Program-made: the position numbers and the translations under genes | Assembly: GCF_002834235.1 (NCBI RefSeq) | Contig: NZ_NNBY01000036.1 | Coordinates: 248,001 to 312,000 of the forward strand | DNA from: Ruminococcus bromii | GTDB lineage: Bacteria; Bacillota; Clostridia; Oscillospirales; Acutalibacteraceae | Direction of reading: 5' to 3' | Length of the DNA stretch: 64,000 nt | The notes under the pieces: model-generated | Seen by the model: only the letters and a program-made list of their open reading frames with translations | What the model was told of the DNA's origin: nothing | Database searches by the model: none | In this document: one piece after another, positions 25,398-34,180 of the stretch | Numbering within the stretch: the stretch's first letter is position 1 | Layout of the letters: each line of letters begins with the position of its first letter

Positions 25398-25511
25398 GTA
25401 ACATTGTGCGAACGGTTGCAATGCTACGCTCGGGCATAAATGTTTTTTAACATTACAAACTATCTACACGAATTGGGTGCAGCGACACGCTGCCGGCGGC
25501 TCGCCGTGCGG
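25398..25511 (+). repeat. Dispersed intergenic repeat, copy 4
   Basis: ACATTGTGCGAACGGTTGCA, then ATGCTACGCTCGGGCATAA, then CATTACAAACTATCTACACG and GGCTCGCCGTGCGG. It is the longest match to copy 1 at 5986 and abuts the pheA stop codon. Confidence 0.75.
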
Positions 25512-25512
25512 T

Positions 25513-26655
25513 TTATTTAATCGGGAACTCGGGTTCTGCGTAGTTGCCCAAAAAGCTGAATTCGGGCATCTCTTCGCTAAGCTGACTTACAAGTTCAATA
25601 ACATTTTCACTTCTGACATTGCCCGAAAAGTCGAGGTAGAACAGATATTCAAACTGTCTGCCCTGACGGGGACGGGATTCGATTTTTGTGAGGTTAAGAC
25701 CGAGTGAATTGAATCTGCACAAAAGACTGTACAGCGATCCCGTAACATGAGGAAGCGAGAAACAAAGACTGATTCTGTTCGCATCTTTGGGAATGTACAG
25801 CTTTTTGGAGATGACAATAAACCTTGTTGTGTTCTCGTCATTGTCCTGAAGATGATTGTCAAGAACCTTCAAGCCGTATTCCTCACACGCTTTGTATGAA
25901 CAGATTGCCGCAACATTGAGGCGCTTCTCCTTTGCAACATCACGGGCGGCAATTGCCGTGTTGGAGAATGGAACAGAATCAAAGCCGTGGTCGGCAATAT
26001 ACTGCGCACATTGTGAAAGTGACTGCGGATGCGACCACACGATTTCAATGTCCTCAAAAGCAGATTGTTTAAGACCTGCAAGGCAGTAGTCAATAGGCAA
26101 ATCAAGTGCCTTTACAATGTAAAAACGGTGCTTGAGAATAAGGTCATAAACAGCCGAAACAGAGCCTGCGCTTGAGTTTTCAACAGGAAGAACACCGAAT
26201 GCAACCTCGCCGTTGTCAACGGCAGAAAATACATCTGCAAAGCTTTTGTAATTGACAGCCTCGCCGTTCGGGAAAAGTCTTAAAGTTGCCTCATGACCGT
26301 TAGCACCCTTGATTCCCTGATACGCAACCTTGATTCCGCTTGACGGAATATCCGTGCTTGCATTGTTGATAACGCTTTTAAGCTCTTTGCCGCTGCCGAC
26401 AATGTTGTGCTGAAGCGCCCTTGAAAGCTCCATAATGTTTGAGTAGAGAAGTCTTGCAGATGCACCGTATTCGCCTCCCTTTTCTTCAACGGCATCAAGA
26501 ATTTCATTCTCTCTGCCCTCGTTAAAAACGGGAATGTTGTTTGCCTGCTTGTAGATGCCGACATCCCTTGCACAATCCATTCTCTGCTTAAAAAGCTCAA
26601 TAAGCTGATTGTCTATTTTGTCAATATCTTTTCTGATTTCTTTTAAATCTCTCAT
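25513..26655 (-). CDS. pheA: Bifunctional chorismate mutase/prephenate dehydratase
   Basis: Converts chorismate to prephenate and then to phenylpyruvate. In 380 residues: an N-terminal AroQ-type chorismate mutase (1-90; 'IRKDIDKIDNQLIELFKQRM'), a prephenate dehydratase domain (about 110-290; 'VAYQGIKGANG', 'GVLPVENSSAGSV', 'ENTTRFIVIS'), and a C-terminal ACT domain ('LYSLLCRFNSLGLNLTKIESRP') for phenylalanine feedback. The ATG at 26655 follows GAGGTC, seven bases after the aroC stop; an upstream open extension lacks support. It is the last gene of the aro operon. Confidence 0.96.
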   Translation of the reverse strand: MRDLKEIRKDIDKIDNQLIELFKQRMDCARDVGIYKQANNIPVFNEGRENEILDAVEEKGGEYGASARLLYSNIMELSRALQHNIVGSGKELKSVINNASTDIPSSGIKVAYQGIKGANGHEATLRLFPNGEAVNYKSFADVFSAVDNGEVAFGVLPVENSSAGSVSAVYDLILKHRFYIVKALDLPIDYCLAGLKQSAFEDIEIVWSHPQSLSQCAQYIADHGFDSVPFSNTAIAARDVAKEKRLNVAAICSYKACEEYGLKVLDNHLQDNDENTTRFIVISKKLYIPKDANRISLCFSLPHVTGSLYSLLCRFNSLGLNLTKIESRPRQGRQFEYLFYLDFSGNVRSENVIELVSQLSEEMPEFSFLGNYAEPEFPIK

Positions 26656-26662
26656 AAAGACC

Positions 26663-27733
26663 TCACATAAGGTTAATAATTGCAACAGCCGTAACAGCCT
26701 CGATAACGGGGACTGCTCTCGGCACAATACACGGATCGTGTCTGCCGTGAATAACAAGCTCTGCATTTTCTTTTGTCTGAAGATTTACAGTCCTTTGTGG
26801 CTGTGAAATTGACGGTGTAGGCTTTACGGCGGCACGGAAAATAATCGGCATTCCGTTTGTAATTCCGCCCAAAATACCACCGCAGTTATTTGTTGTTGTA
26901 ACAACCTTGCCGTCCTTGTATTCAAACGGATCGTTCGACTGCGAACCTCTCATTGTTGAAAGCTCAAAGCCTTTGCCGAACTCAATGCCCTTAATTGCGG
27001 GAACACCGAAAACAGCCTTGGCAATAACGCCCTCAACACCCTCAAACATCGGCTCGCCGTAGCCTGCGTCAATGCCTGTTACGCAACATTCAATTGTTCC
27101 GCCGATGCTGTCCTGTGCCATTCTGGCATCTTCAACGGCATCTCTCATAGGTTTTTCGGCAGTTTCGTCAATGAGTGCAAACGATGAGCTGTTCAGCTTT
27201 TCAATGAGTGCGTCATCAATTTCCGTCGGAGAGAAGGAGCTGTCGGAAACATTGCCTATACTGCTGATATGGGCGGCAATTTTAACGCCCTTTGATTCAA
27301 GAATCTGACGGCAGACAGCACCTGCAAAAACAATCGGTGCTGTAAGTCTGCCCGAAAAATGACCGCCGCCGCGAATATCGTTTGACGCATTATATTTTAC
27401 AAAGGCTGTGTAGTCACTGTGACCTGGACGGGGGCAGTCGAGAAGATTGCCGTAGTCACCGCTTTTGGTGTTGGTGTTTTCAATTACGGCACAAAGCGGA
27501 GCACCTGTCAGCTTGTTGCCGAGCATACCCGAAAGAACTTTCGGGAGGTCTTTTTCTTTTCGGGGAGTTGCCGTTTTATCCTTGCCCGGGGCACGGCGTG
27601 CCATTTGAGCGAGAACCCTGTCAAAGTCAACCTCAAATCCTGCCGGAAGTCCGTCAATTACAACTCCGATTCCGTTGCCGTGGCTTTCGCCGAAAACGGA
27701 AATTTTTATCTTATCACCGTAGGTCGAGGACAT
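26663..27733 (-). CDS. aroC: Chorismate synthase
   Basis: Makes chorismate from EPSP using reduced FMN. The 356 residues carry the family signatures 'GESHGNGIGVVIDGLPAG' near residue 13, 'RPGHSDYTAFVKY', 'RGGGHFSGRLTAPIV', 'SNDPFEYKDGKV' and 'GGILGGITNGMPI'. Start ATG 27733 follows GGAGGTAAGG and overlaps the end of aroA by 20 bases, indicating coupled translation. Confidence 0.97.
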   Translation of the reverse strand: MSSTYGDKIKISVFGESHGNGIGVVIDGLPAGFEVDFDRVLAQMARRAPGKDKTATPRKEKDLPKVLSGMLGNKLTGAPLCAVIENTNTKSGDYGNLLDCPRPGHSDYTAFVKYNASNDIRGGGHFSGRLTAPIVFAGAVCRQILESKGVKIAAHISSIGNVSDSSFSPTEIDDALIEKLNSSSFALIDETAEKPMRDAVEDARMAQDSIGGTIECCVTGIDAGYGEPMFEGVEGVIAKAVFGVPAIKGIEFGKGFELSTMRGSQSNDPFEYKDGKVVTTTNNCGGILGGITNGMPIIFRAAVKPTPSISQPQRTVNLQTKENAELVIHGRHDPCIVPRAVPVIEAVTAVAIINLM

Positions 27734-29012
27734 TCGCCTTACCTCCAATATTATTATAATCTATGTAAAAATCAGGGTAACTTTTGTTGATTGAAAGCGC
27801 ATAGCTTGACTCAATTTCACCGTTGAGTCTTACTGCGCAGACACCTGCCGACATTACAATTCTGTGGTCATTAAAGCCCTCACAGAATCCGCCCTTGAGG
27901 GTGTCAATTCCCTCTATGACAAGTCCGTCAGGCAACTCAGTCACCTTACCGCCGAGATCGTTTATCAGCTTAGCGATTGCCGTAAGGCGGTCACATTCCT
28001 TTATGCGAAGTCTTTCGGCATTGTAAATCTTGGTTATTCCCTTTGCAAATGCGGCACAAACCGTCAGCACGGGTACAAGGTCGGGAATCTGTGAAGCATC
28101 AATGTCAATTGCATTAAGCTCTCCCTTTTCAACGGTTACGGAAGTATCCGTCTGCGTTACCTTTGCACCAAACCGTGCAAGCAACTCGGCAATCTTCCTG
28201 TCACCCTGTGCGGAATTTCTGTTGACACCGTTCACAGTCACCTTTCCGCCGAGTGCGCCTGCAACCATAAAGAAAGCCGCCTGCGACCAGTCGCCGTCTG
28301 TTGTGTAATCATGCGGAATGTATGACTGACCGCCCTTGATGTGCCAGCCGTTGTCGGTTGTTTCAATTTCAACACCAAATTGTGCCATAGTGTGAATTGT
28401 CATATTTATGTAGCCGACGCTCTCAATCGGAGATGTCAGCACAATGTCGCTGTCACCCTCAACAAGCGGAAGAGCAAGCAGAAGTCCCGTAATGAACTGC
28501 GAACTTACATTACCGGGGATTTCAAAAGTTCCGCTTTCAAGCCGACCGCTGATTTTGAGCGGCAGACCGCCCTCGGTTTCACACTTTACTCCTGCTTTTG
28601 GCAGAGCCTCCGTGAAAATTCCGATAGGTCTTTCGGGAAGCTTTCCGTGACCGACAAAGGTGGCATTAATACCGCCGGCTGCGGCTACGGGTATGAAAAA
28701 TCGCAAAGCACTGCCGCTTTCGCCGCAGTCAAGCGTTACATTATCTGTTTTAAAAATATTTGTACCGTCAACAGTCAGCACTCCGTCCTTTATTGAGGCG
28801 GTGCATCCCATATCCTCAATCACGCCGATTGTCGCCTTAATGTCATTTGACAGAGCAACGGGTGCAATTGTGCATTTGCCCCTTGTGAGGGCGGCGCAGA
28901 TTATTGCACGGTGAACATCGCTCTTTGACGGGGGAATGTTCACTTCGCCGTTTGGTACAAACGGAAGATACCGTACATACGGCTTACTGCTTTTGTCGGT
29001 TGACAAAGCCAT
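27714..29012 (-). CDS. aroA: 3-phosphoshikimate 1-carboxyvinyltransferase (EPSP synthase)
   Basis: Transfers enolpyruvate from PEP to shikimate-3-phosphate. The 432 residues show 'PPSKSDVHRA' at the N-terminus, 'CGESGSALRFFIPV' (the LxxGNAGTAxR-equivalent region in the Ala/Gly-variant form), 'GHGKLPERPIG', 'RLRIKECDRL' and 'FNDHRIVMS'. The ATG at 29012 gives the tightest fit; an ATG at 29030 would add six residues, and neither has a strong RBS. The 'CGESGSALRF' motif resembles class II, glyphosate-tolerant-type EPSP synthases. Confidence 0.95.
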   Translation of the reverse strand: MALSTDKSSKPYVRYLPFVPNGEVNIPPSKSDVHRAIICAALTRGKCTIAPVALSNDIKATIGVIEDMGCTASIKDGVLTVDGTNIFKTDNVTLDCGESGSALRFFIPVAAAGGINATFVGHGKLPERPIGIFTEALPKAGVKCETEGGLPLKISGRLESGTFEIPGNVSSQFITGLLLALPLVEGDSDIVLTSPIESVGYINMTIHTMAQFGVEIETTDNGWHIKGGQSYIPHDYTTDGDWSQAAFFMVAGALGGKVTVNGVNRNSAQGDRKIAELLARFGAKVTQTDTSVTVEKGELNAIDIDASQIPDLVPVLTVCAAFAKGITKIYNAERLRIKECDRLTAIAKLINDLGGKVTELPDGLVIEGIDTLKGGFCEGFNDHRIVMSAGVCAVRLNGEIESSYALSINKSYPDFYIDYNNIGGKANVLDLR

Positions 29013-29048
29013 ACTTCCACAGCCTTTCATTAAAATATGTTTACCGTG

Positions 29049-30098
29049 TTACGGTGTGATGAAGTCGAGCAAATCGGAAATTGCAACTTTCTTGGTAAAG
29101 CTTGTGCCGATTTTCTCAAGCAAAACAACATTGATTGACGAGCCCGAAGTTTTTTTGTCTGTCTGAGCCGCCTCGGCAATTTTTTCAAGGCTTGCGTCAT
29201 CGGTAGTCGGCAAGCCGTAGGTTGCACAAACTTCTTCAATTTTGTATGCAGTTCCTGCCTCGGTAAGTCCGTGCTTTTCGCTTGCCTTTGTCATCATTAC
29301 CATACCGACGGCAACTGCCATACCGTGTGTGATGCCTGTATAGTTGTAGATTTTTTCAATTGCGTGACCGAGTGTGTGACCGAAGTTTAAAAGCATTCTT
29401 TCCCCTGCTTCCTTTTCGTCACGGTTTACTACATCACGCTTAATTTTTACACAGGTTTCAATTACATCGTCAATGTGTTCAAGAGCGTCACCGTTTGCAA
29501 GCATTTCAAAAAATTCGCTGTCCTTGATACAGCCGTACTTGATAATCTCAGCCATACCGTCTGTAATGAACTGGTCGGGAAGAGTTGAAAGAGTGTCGGG
29601 ATCAATCAAAACAGCCTTTGGCTGATAGAATGCACCGACAAGGTTCTTGCCCTGTGCAATGTCAACGCCTGTTTTTCCTCCTACGGATGAGTCTACCTGT
29701 GCAAGCAGAGATGTCGGAATCTGAACAAAGTCGATTCCTCTCAGATATGTTGCGGCGGCAAAGCCTGCCATATCGCCCGTAACACCGCCGCCGAGTGCAA
29801 CGATAAGGTCTTTTCTTGTCATCTTAAAATCTGCAAGTGTGTCATAGATATCTGCGATTGTGTTAAGATTCTTTGACTGCTCGCCAGCCTGAAAAACATG
29901 GGCGGTAGTCTGATAACCCTGCTGTGAAAGAGAGTTGAGAACTCTCCATTTGTACAGCGGAGCAACATTTGTATCTGTTACAATAGTGATTTTTTCTGCA
30001 TTTGAAAGCTTTTTGATAATCTCGCCGCAATTATCAAGGATACCTCTTTCAATCATAATGTCATAGGGACTTCCCGTGGAAACATGAATAGTTTTCAT
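29049..30098 (-). CDS. aroB: 3-dehydroquinate synthase
   Basis: Cyclises DAHP to 3-dehydroquinate using NAD and a divalent metal. The 349 residues include 'ALGGGVTGDMAGFAAATYLRG' near residue 102, 'IPTSLLAQVDSSVGGKTGVD', 'GMAEIIKYG' and the metal ligand segment 'NFGHTLGHAIE'. Preceded by GGAAGGAG. It is in the aro operon between tyrA and aroA. Confidence 0.97.
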   Translation of the reverse strand: MKTIHVSTGSPYDIMIERGILDNCGEIIKKLSNAEKITIVTDTNVAPLYKWRVLNSLSQQGYQTTAHVFQAGEQSKNLNTIADIYDTLADFKMTRKDLIVALGGGVTGDMAGFAAATYLRGIDFVQIPTSLLAQVDSSVGGKTGVDIAQGKNLVGAFYQPKAVLIDPDTLSTLPDQFITDGMAEIIKYGCIKDSEFFEMLANGDALEHIDDVIETCVKIKRDVVNRDEKEAGERMLLNFGHTLGHAIEKIYNYTGITHGMAVAVGMVMMTKASEKHGLTEAGTAYKIEEVCATYGLPTTDDASLEKIAEAAQTDKKTSGSSINVVLLEKIGTSFTKKVAISDLLDFITP

Positions 30099-30116
30099 AA
30101 AAGTTCTCCTTCCTCT

Positions 30117-30947
30117 TTATTCTCCGAGTGCCTGTTTGACCTCTCTGCCCTTTTCAATAAGTGCCTTGAGAGCGTCGGCATCTTCGGCACTTATTGCATC
30201 TTTAATTTTTGTAATATTATCTATAAGTATATCAAGCTCGGAAATGAGCGGATCTTTGTTTTCAAGGAAAAGCTCGCTCCAAAGCGTTGAATTTATGTTT
30301 GCAACTCTCGAAACATCTCGGTAACTTCCTGCCGAAAAGCCTTTGTGGTTCGGACAGCACGGACTTAAAACATATGAACACGCAAGCACATGCGGAAGCT
30401 GTGATGTGAAAGCAATCATTCTGTCGTGTTCTTCGGGAGTTGTGATTTTTACTGTGCCAAAACCGATTGATTTTGCAAAGTCAGACAACATATTTACAAC
30501 GCTGTTATCAGCCTTGCACGGAACGATAATGTAGCTTGCGTTTTTGTAAAGGTCGGCGTCCGAAACATCAAAACCATTTGTTTCCTTGCCTGCCATCGGA
30601 TGACTGCCGGCAAAAACAAAGCCGAATTTTTCGGAAAGCTTTGTCATCTGCGGACAGATTGCCCTCTTGATGCCTGAAACATCGGTTACAACCGCACCTT
30701 TTTTTATGTGTTCTCCGTACCTTGAAACATAGTCAACAACCGCCTGCGGATACATTGAAAGGATAATTAGGTCTGCGTTTTCAAGGCTTTCATGTGTGCC
30801 GATTTCATCAATCGCACCTTCTTTTAAAGCCTTTTCGGCAGTAGATTTTGTTCTGTTGATACCGATTACACGGTGGTCGGTGTACTTTTTTATCGCCTTG
30901 CAAAAACTGCCGCCGATAATTCCGAGTCCTACAACTGCAATATTCAC
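30117..30947 (-). CDS. tyrA: Prephenate dehydrogenase
   Basis: Oxidatively decarboxylates prephenate to 4-hydroxyphenylpyruvate for tyrosine. The 276 residues have the Rossmann 'VVGLGIIGGSFCKAI' at the N-terminus, 'TDVSGIKRAI', 'GSHPMAGKETNGF' (catalytic His) and a helical C-terminal domain. Starts with GTG after GGAGG. There is no ACT domain, so tyrosine feedback probably acts elsewhere, for example on DAHP synthase. Confidence 0.96.
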   Translation of the reverse strand: MNIAVVGLGIIGGSFCKAIKKYTDHRVIGINRTKSTAEKALKEGAIDEIGTHESLENADLIILSMYPQAVVDYVSRYGEHIKKGAVVTDVSGIKRAICPQMTKLSEKFGFVFAGSHPMAGKETNGFDVSDADLYKNASYIIVPCKADNSVVNMLSDFAKSIGFGTVKITTPEEHDRMIAFTSQLPHVLACSYVLSPCCPNHKGFSAGSYRDVSRVANINSTLWSELFLENKDPLISELDILIDNITKIKDAISAEDADALKALIEKGREVKQALGE

Positions 30948-30999
30948 TGCATTAGCCTCCGTTTGTGTATTCTTTAGTAAAGTTAATTAAAGTCCAAAT

Positions 31000-31023
31000 C
31001 GGTACGGCTGAAAAACCGTACCG
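31000..31023 (-). promoter_or_regulatory. Hairpin between aroF and tyrA
   Basis: CGGTACGG/CCGTACCG with an eight-base loop lies 12 bases past the aroF stop. No U-run follows, so it is more likely to set mRNA stability or partial readthrough than to terminate fully. Confidence 0.4.
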
Positions 31024-31035
31024 AAAGTAAAAATC

Positions 31036-32052
31036 TTAATTTAATTTGTCAACAGCCTTTTTTAAGCCGAAAACCTTCTTTGCAACTCCGTCAAACTGCT
31101 TTGGAGTAAGTGACTGCGCACCGTCCGAAAGTGCGTGCGGCGGATCGTTGTGAACCTCTATGATAAGACCGTCTGCACCTGCGGCAACTGCTGCCATTGC
31201 AAGCGGTTCAACAAGCCATGACTTGCCCGATGCGTGGCTCGGATCAACAATAACAGGAAGGTGGGAAAGCTTTTTGATAATCGGGATAGCCGAAATATCA
31301 AGAGTGTTTCTTGTAAATGTTTCGTATGTGCGGATACCTCTTTCGCAGAGCATGACCTTATCGTTACCGCCTGCCATAATATATTCGGCACTCATGAGCC
31401 ATTCTTCGATTGTTGCTGAAAGACCTCTCTTGAGAAGGATAGGCTTGTCAATTTTGCCGAGCTCCTTGAGAAGCTCAAAGTTCTGCATATTTCTTGCACC
31501 AACCTGAATAATATCCACATTCTCGAACATATCAATGTGTGATGCTCTCATAATTTCTGTTACAATCGGCAGACCTGTTTCTCTTCTTGCTGTTTTGAGA
31601 AGGTCAAGTCCTTCTGCCTTGAGTCCCTGGAAAGCGTATGGTGAAGTACGGGGCTTGAATGCGCCGCCTCTGAGAAGTGTTGCGCCCGATGCTTTAACAT
31701 CCTTTGCAATCTGAACAATCTGTTCCTCGCTTTCAACAGAGCAGGGACCTGCCATAATGTGCAGACTGCCGTCACCGATTGTTACATTGTCATTGATTTT
31801 AATGACTGTATTGTCGGGGTGGAACTTTCTGTTAGCCTTTTTGTACGGCTCCTGAACTCTCTTTACATTTTCAACAATGTCCTGAGCGTCAATATACTCA
31901 ATGTCAATCTTTGTTGTATCGCCGATAAGACCGAGTACGGTTGAATGAACACCGTCCCACTTATTAACCTTTACATCATAGCTCTCTTTGAGCATATTTG
32001 TGAATTTTGTAATCTGCTCCTCTGTTGCAGACGGTTTTAATACTATAATCAT
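31036..32052 (-). CDS. aroF: 3-deoxy-7-phosphoheptulonate synthase
   Basis: First committed step: PEP plus erythrose-4-phosphate to DAHP. A 338-residue type I-beta enzyme. The N-terminal 70 residues form a ferredoxin-like regulatory domain ('MIIVLKPSATEEQITKF'), like the Thermotoga-type domain that binds tyrosine. The barrel has 'MAGPCSVESEEQI', 'RGGAFKPRTSPYAFQG', 'QVGARNMQNFELL', 'KRGLSATIEEW', 'CERGIRT' and 'DPSHASGKS'. RBS AAAGGAAA. Confidence 0.96.
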   Translation of the reverse strand: MIIVLKPSATEEQITKFTNMLKESYDVKVNKWDGVHSTVLGLIGDTTKIDIEYIDAQDIVENVKRVQEPYKKANRKFHPDNTVIKINDNVTIGDGSLHIMAGPCSVESEEQIVQIAKDVKASGATLLRGGAFKPRTSPYAFQGLKAEGLDLLKTARRETGLPIVTEIMRASHIDMFENVDIIQVGARNMQNFELLKELGKIDKPILLKRGLSATIEEWLMSAEYIMAGGNDKVMLCERGIRTYETFTRNTLDISAIPIIKKLSHLPVIVDPSHASGKSWLVEPLAMAAVAAGADGLIIEVHNDPPHALSDGAQSLTPKQFDGVAKKVFGLKKAVDKLN

Positions 32053-32080
32053 TGCTTTAATTTCCTTTCAATTCACTTTT

Positions 32081-32103
32081 GACGAAACGAATCGAAGTTC
32101 GTC
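32081..32103 (-). promoter_or_regulatory. Inverted repeat in the aroF leader
   Basis: GACGAA and TTCGTC arms around 11 bases, between the predicted transcription start and aroF. A possible operator or small leader hairpin. Confidence 0.3.
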
Positions 32104-32117
32104 ATATTTCTTTAGCC

Positions 32118-32146
32118 ATTTTAGCACTTTAAAGCGTGATAGTCAA
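32118..32146 (-). promoter_or_regulatory. Internal sigma-A promoter before aroF
   Basis: Minus-strand TTGACT (32141-32146), 17-base spacer, TAAAAT (32118-32123). It lies between aroK and aroF, so aroF-pheA can be expressed apart from aroE-aroK. Confidence 0.65.
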
Positions 32147-32162
32147 TAGAATAAATGCAGAA

Positions 32163-32699
32163 TCAAGCGTTTTTATGCGGTTTTTCAGCCACATCTGTTC
32201 CGCTTACTGCGTCGATTATCGCAAAAGCGGTTTTTAACGGCGTATTTTTGCCCTTTACCACAATGTCGGCAGCGGCATGATAAATCGGATATCTGCTGTC
32301 ATAAAGGTCTTTCATAACCCTGTCCCTGTCCGGACGCTGAAGCAGTGGTCTTGTTGTGTCGTTTTTAAGACGGCTTTTGATGATTCCCAGCGGAACATCA
32401 AGAAAAACAATCTTGTCCTTGCCCTTGAAGGCCTCAACATTTCTCTTGAATGTAAATGCACCGCCGCCCGATGCAATTACAAGACCTTCAAGCCCTGCAA
32501 GCTCAACACAGGCGTCATGTTCCATATCACGAAACTTTTCTTCGCCGTATTTTTCAAATATTTCGGAAACGGTCATTCCTGCTTTTTCTTCAATGTATGA
32601 GTCCATATCAAGGAATTTTCTTCCCGATTTTCTTGCAATATTTTTGCCTACGGTTGATTTTCCGCAACCCATAAATCCGCATAAAACTATGTTGTTCAC
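32163..32699 (-). CDS. aroK: Shikimate kinase
   Basis: Phosphorylates shikimate at O3. The 178 residues have Walker A 'GFMGCGKST', shikimate-binding 'DMDSYIEE' (Asp33), 'KFRDME' with Arg57, 'ASGGGAF', the LID 'RPLL' and 'SRYPIYHAAAD'. All substrate-binding residues are present, unlike the paralogue at 47246. Starts with GTG after CGGAG. Confidence 0.95.
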   Translation of the reverse strand: MNNIVLCGFMGCGKSTVGKNIARKSGRKFLDMDSYIEEKAGMTVSEIFEKYGEEKFRDMEHDACVELAGLEGLVIASGGGAFTFKRNVEAFKGKDKIVFLDVPLGIIKSRLKNDTTRPLLQRPDRDRVMKDLYDSRYPIYHAAADIVVKGKNTPLKTAFAIIDAVSGTDVAEKPHKNA

Positions 32700-32717
32700 T
32701 TTAAATTTCTCCGTTCA

Positions 32718-33563
32718 TCAGAAATTCTTTTCAAGCTCTTTTGCAGAGTCGATACAAAGCTGAGCAATGTCGCCCTTGTCATAAACAGAGCCGTCCCAAT
32801 GTTCGTGAGAAACAACTGCCTGCCATACGAGCATTGCCATTCCGCTTTCGGCTGTTGCACCGTTTGCCCTTGCCTTTTTAACAAGCATTGTTTCAAGCGG
32901 ATTGTAAACAGCGTCAAATACATTTGCACAACGGTTTATTACACTGTCGCTTACAGGCTGATTTTCAATCTTAGGAAACATTCCGATAGGAGTTGCGTTG
33001 ATAAGCACATCAATGTCACCCGAAAGTTCGTCAATAAGGCAGAAGCTTACATCGCAACCTGCAACTGTTTTTCTGATTTCATCGCATAAAGCCTCGGCAA
33101 TTTTCAAATCCTCTTTTCTTACGGCAAAGAGGAGGGGCTGTTTTTTGAGAACAACCTCATACGCCATTGTTCTTGCAACGCCGCCGCAACCGATGATTAC
33201 GATTCTGCCGTTAAGCATAATTCCTGCCGCATCAAGAGCCTTTAAAAATCCGTCCGGATCTGTTGTGTAACCCTTTGAAATGCCGTTTTTGTTTGAAACC
33301 GTGTTCACACTGCCGTACATCTCGGCCTTTGCGTCAATTTCGTCAAGAAACGGAATGACTGCCTGCTTATGCGGAATTGTAATGTTAAATCCGTCAAGTT
33401 TTGAAAGGGTATTTTTAAATTCATATTCAAGATTTTCGGGAGCAATGTCAAGCTTTGTATATTCGGCTTTGACGCCCTGAAGTTCAAAAAGTCTTGTGTG
33501 TATAAACGGTGACATTGTGTGACCGATTGGGTGACCGATTACGGCAAATTTCTTGGTTTCCAT
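32718..33563 (-). CDS. aroE: Shikimate dehydrogenase
   Basis: NADPH-dependent reduction of 3-dehydroshikimate. The 281 residues include 'VIGHPIGHTMSPFIH' at the N-terminus, 'GFNITIPHK' with the catalytic Lys, 'TTDPDGF' with the catalytic Asp (usually NTDxxG), the cofactor loop 'IIGCGGVARTMAYE', 'NATPIGMFP' and 'GMAMLVWQA'. First gene of the aro operon, after CGGAGG. Confidence 0.95.
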   Translation of the reverse strand: METKKFAVIGHPIGHTMSPFIHTRLFELQGVKAEYTKLDIAPENLEYEFKNTLSKLDGFNITIPHKQAVIPFLDEIDAKAEMYGSVNTVSNKNGISKGYTTDPDGFLKALDAAGIMLNGRIVIIGCGGVARTMAYEVVLKKQPLLFAVRKEDLKIAEALCDEIRKTVAGCDVSFCLIDELSGDIDVLINATPIGMFPKIENQPVSDSVINRCANVFDAVYNPLETMLVKKARANGATAESGMAMLVWQAVVSHEHWDGSVYDKGDIAQLCIDSAKELEKNF

Positions 33564-33624
33564 AATAAAAAAATACCTCCGAGGTTCATATTTTTAGCTA
33601 TGCAGAAATAAACTTAAAAGAAAT

Positions 33625-33653
33625 TATTTATGCAAAAATCAGAAATTTTTCAA
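33625..33653 (-). promoter_or_regulatory. Sigma-A promoter of the aro operon
   Basis: Minus-strand TTGAAA (33648-33653), 17-base spacer, TAAATA (33625-33630), 62 bases before aroE. Confidence 0.6.
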
Positions 33654-33671
33654 AAAAATTTCAAATATATA

Positions 33672-33700
33672 TTGACAAAGGGGTAAATAATCAATAATAT
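33672..33700 (+). promoter_or_regulatory. Sigma-A promoter of acpP
   Basis: Perfect TTGACA, 17-base spacer, TAATAT. The leader is about 105 bases and shows no clear structure. Confidence 0.8.
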
Positions 33701-33809
33701 AAGGGAAGTGAAGCAATCCGTTTGCTTTCATACCATTGTAGCATAAACTAAGTGCTTTTGTCTATAATTTACTTTGGACAATCAATATTTTTACCGGGAG
33801 GAATTATTA

Positions 33810-34037
33810 ATGGTATTAGAAAAAGTTAAGGCAATTCTTGCTGAACAGTTCGATGTTGAAGAGGATAAGATTACTGCCGACACAGATCTTCAGGAAGATC
33901 TCGGCGCAGATTCACTCGATGTTGTTGACCTTCTTATGTCAATCGAAGACGAGTTTGAGGTTGAAGTTCCCGATGAGGAAATCGAAAACATCAAGACAGT
34001 TGGTTCACTCGTTTCTTACATCGAGGCTAACTCATAA
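33810..34037 (+). CDS. acpP: Acyl carrier protein
   Basis: Carries growing acyl chains on 4'-phosphopantetheine during fatty acid synthesis. The 75-residue acidic protein has the attachment serine in 'DLGADSLDVVDLLM' and the usual four-helix layout. The ATG at 33810 follows GGGAGGAA; an in-frame upstream extension is not supported. No other fatty-acid gene is nearby. Confidence 0.96.
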   Translation: MVLEKVKAILAEQFDVEEDKITADTDLQEDLGADSLDVVDLLMSIEDEFEVEVPDEEIENIKTVGSLVSYIEANS

Positions 34038-34068
34038 TTTGCTCTTGTCTTTTCGCACTTAATTTTTG

Positions 34069-34090
34069 AGAGGTCGTTTTTACGGCCTCT
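34069..34090 (+). terminator. Terminator of acpP
   Basis: AGAGGTCG/CGGCCTCT stem (one G:U pair) followed by TTTTTGTTTTG. Confidence 0.75.
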
Positions 34091-34110
34091 TTTTGTTTTG
34101 CTCAAAAAGG

Positions 34111-34138
34111 TTGAAAATTTGCAGATTTAGTGTATATT
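34111..34138 (+). promoter_or_regulatory. Distal promoter of proS
   Basis: TTGAAA, 16-base spacer, TATATT. It is a near-copy of the promoter 70 bases downstream, including the preceding AAAAGG and the TTAGTG before -10. Confidence 0.5.
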
Positions 34139-34180
34139 GAAAAGGCTGAAAATTTAAAAATTCAGGCTGTATCAAAAAGG

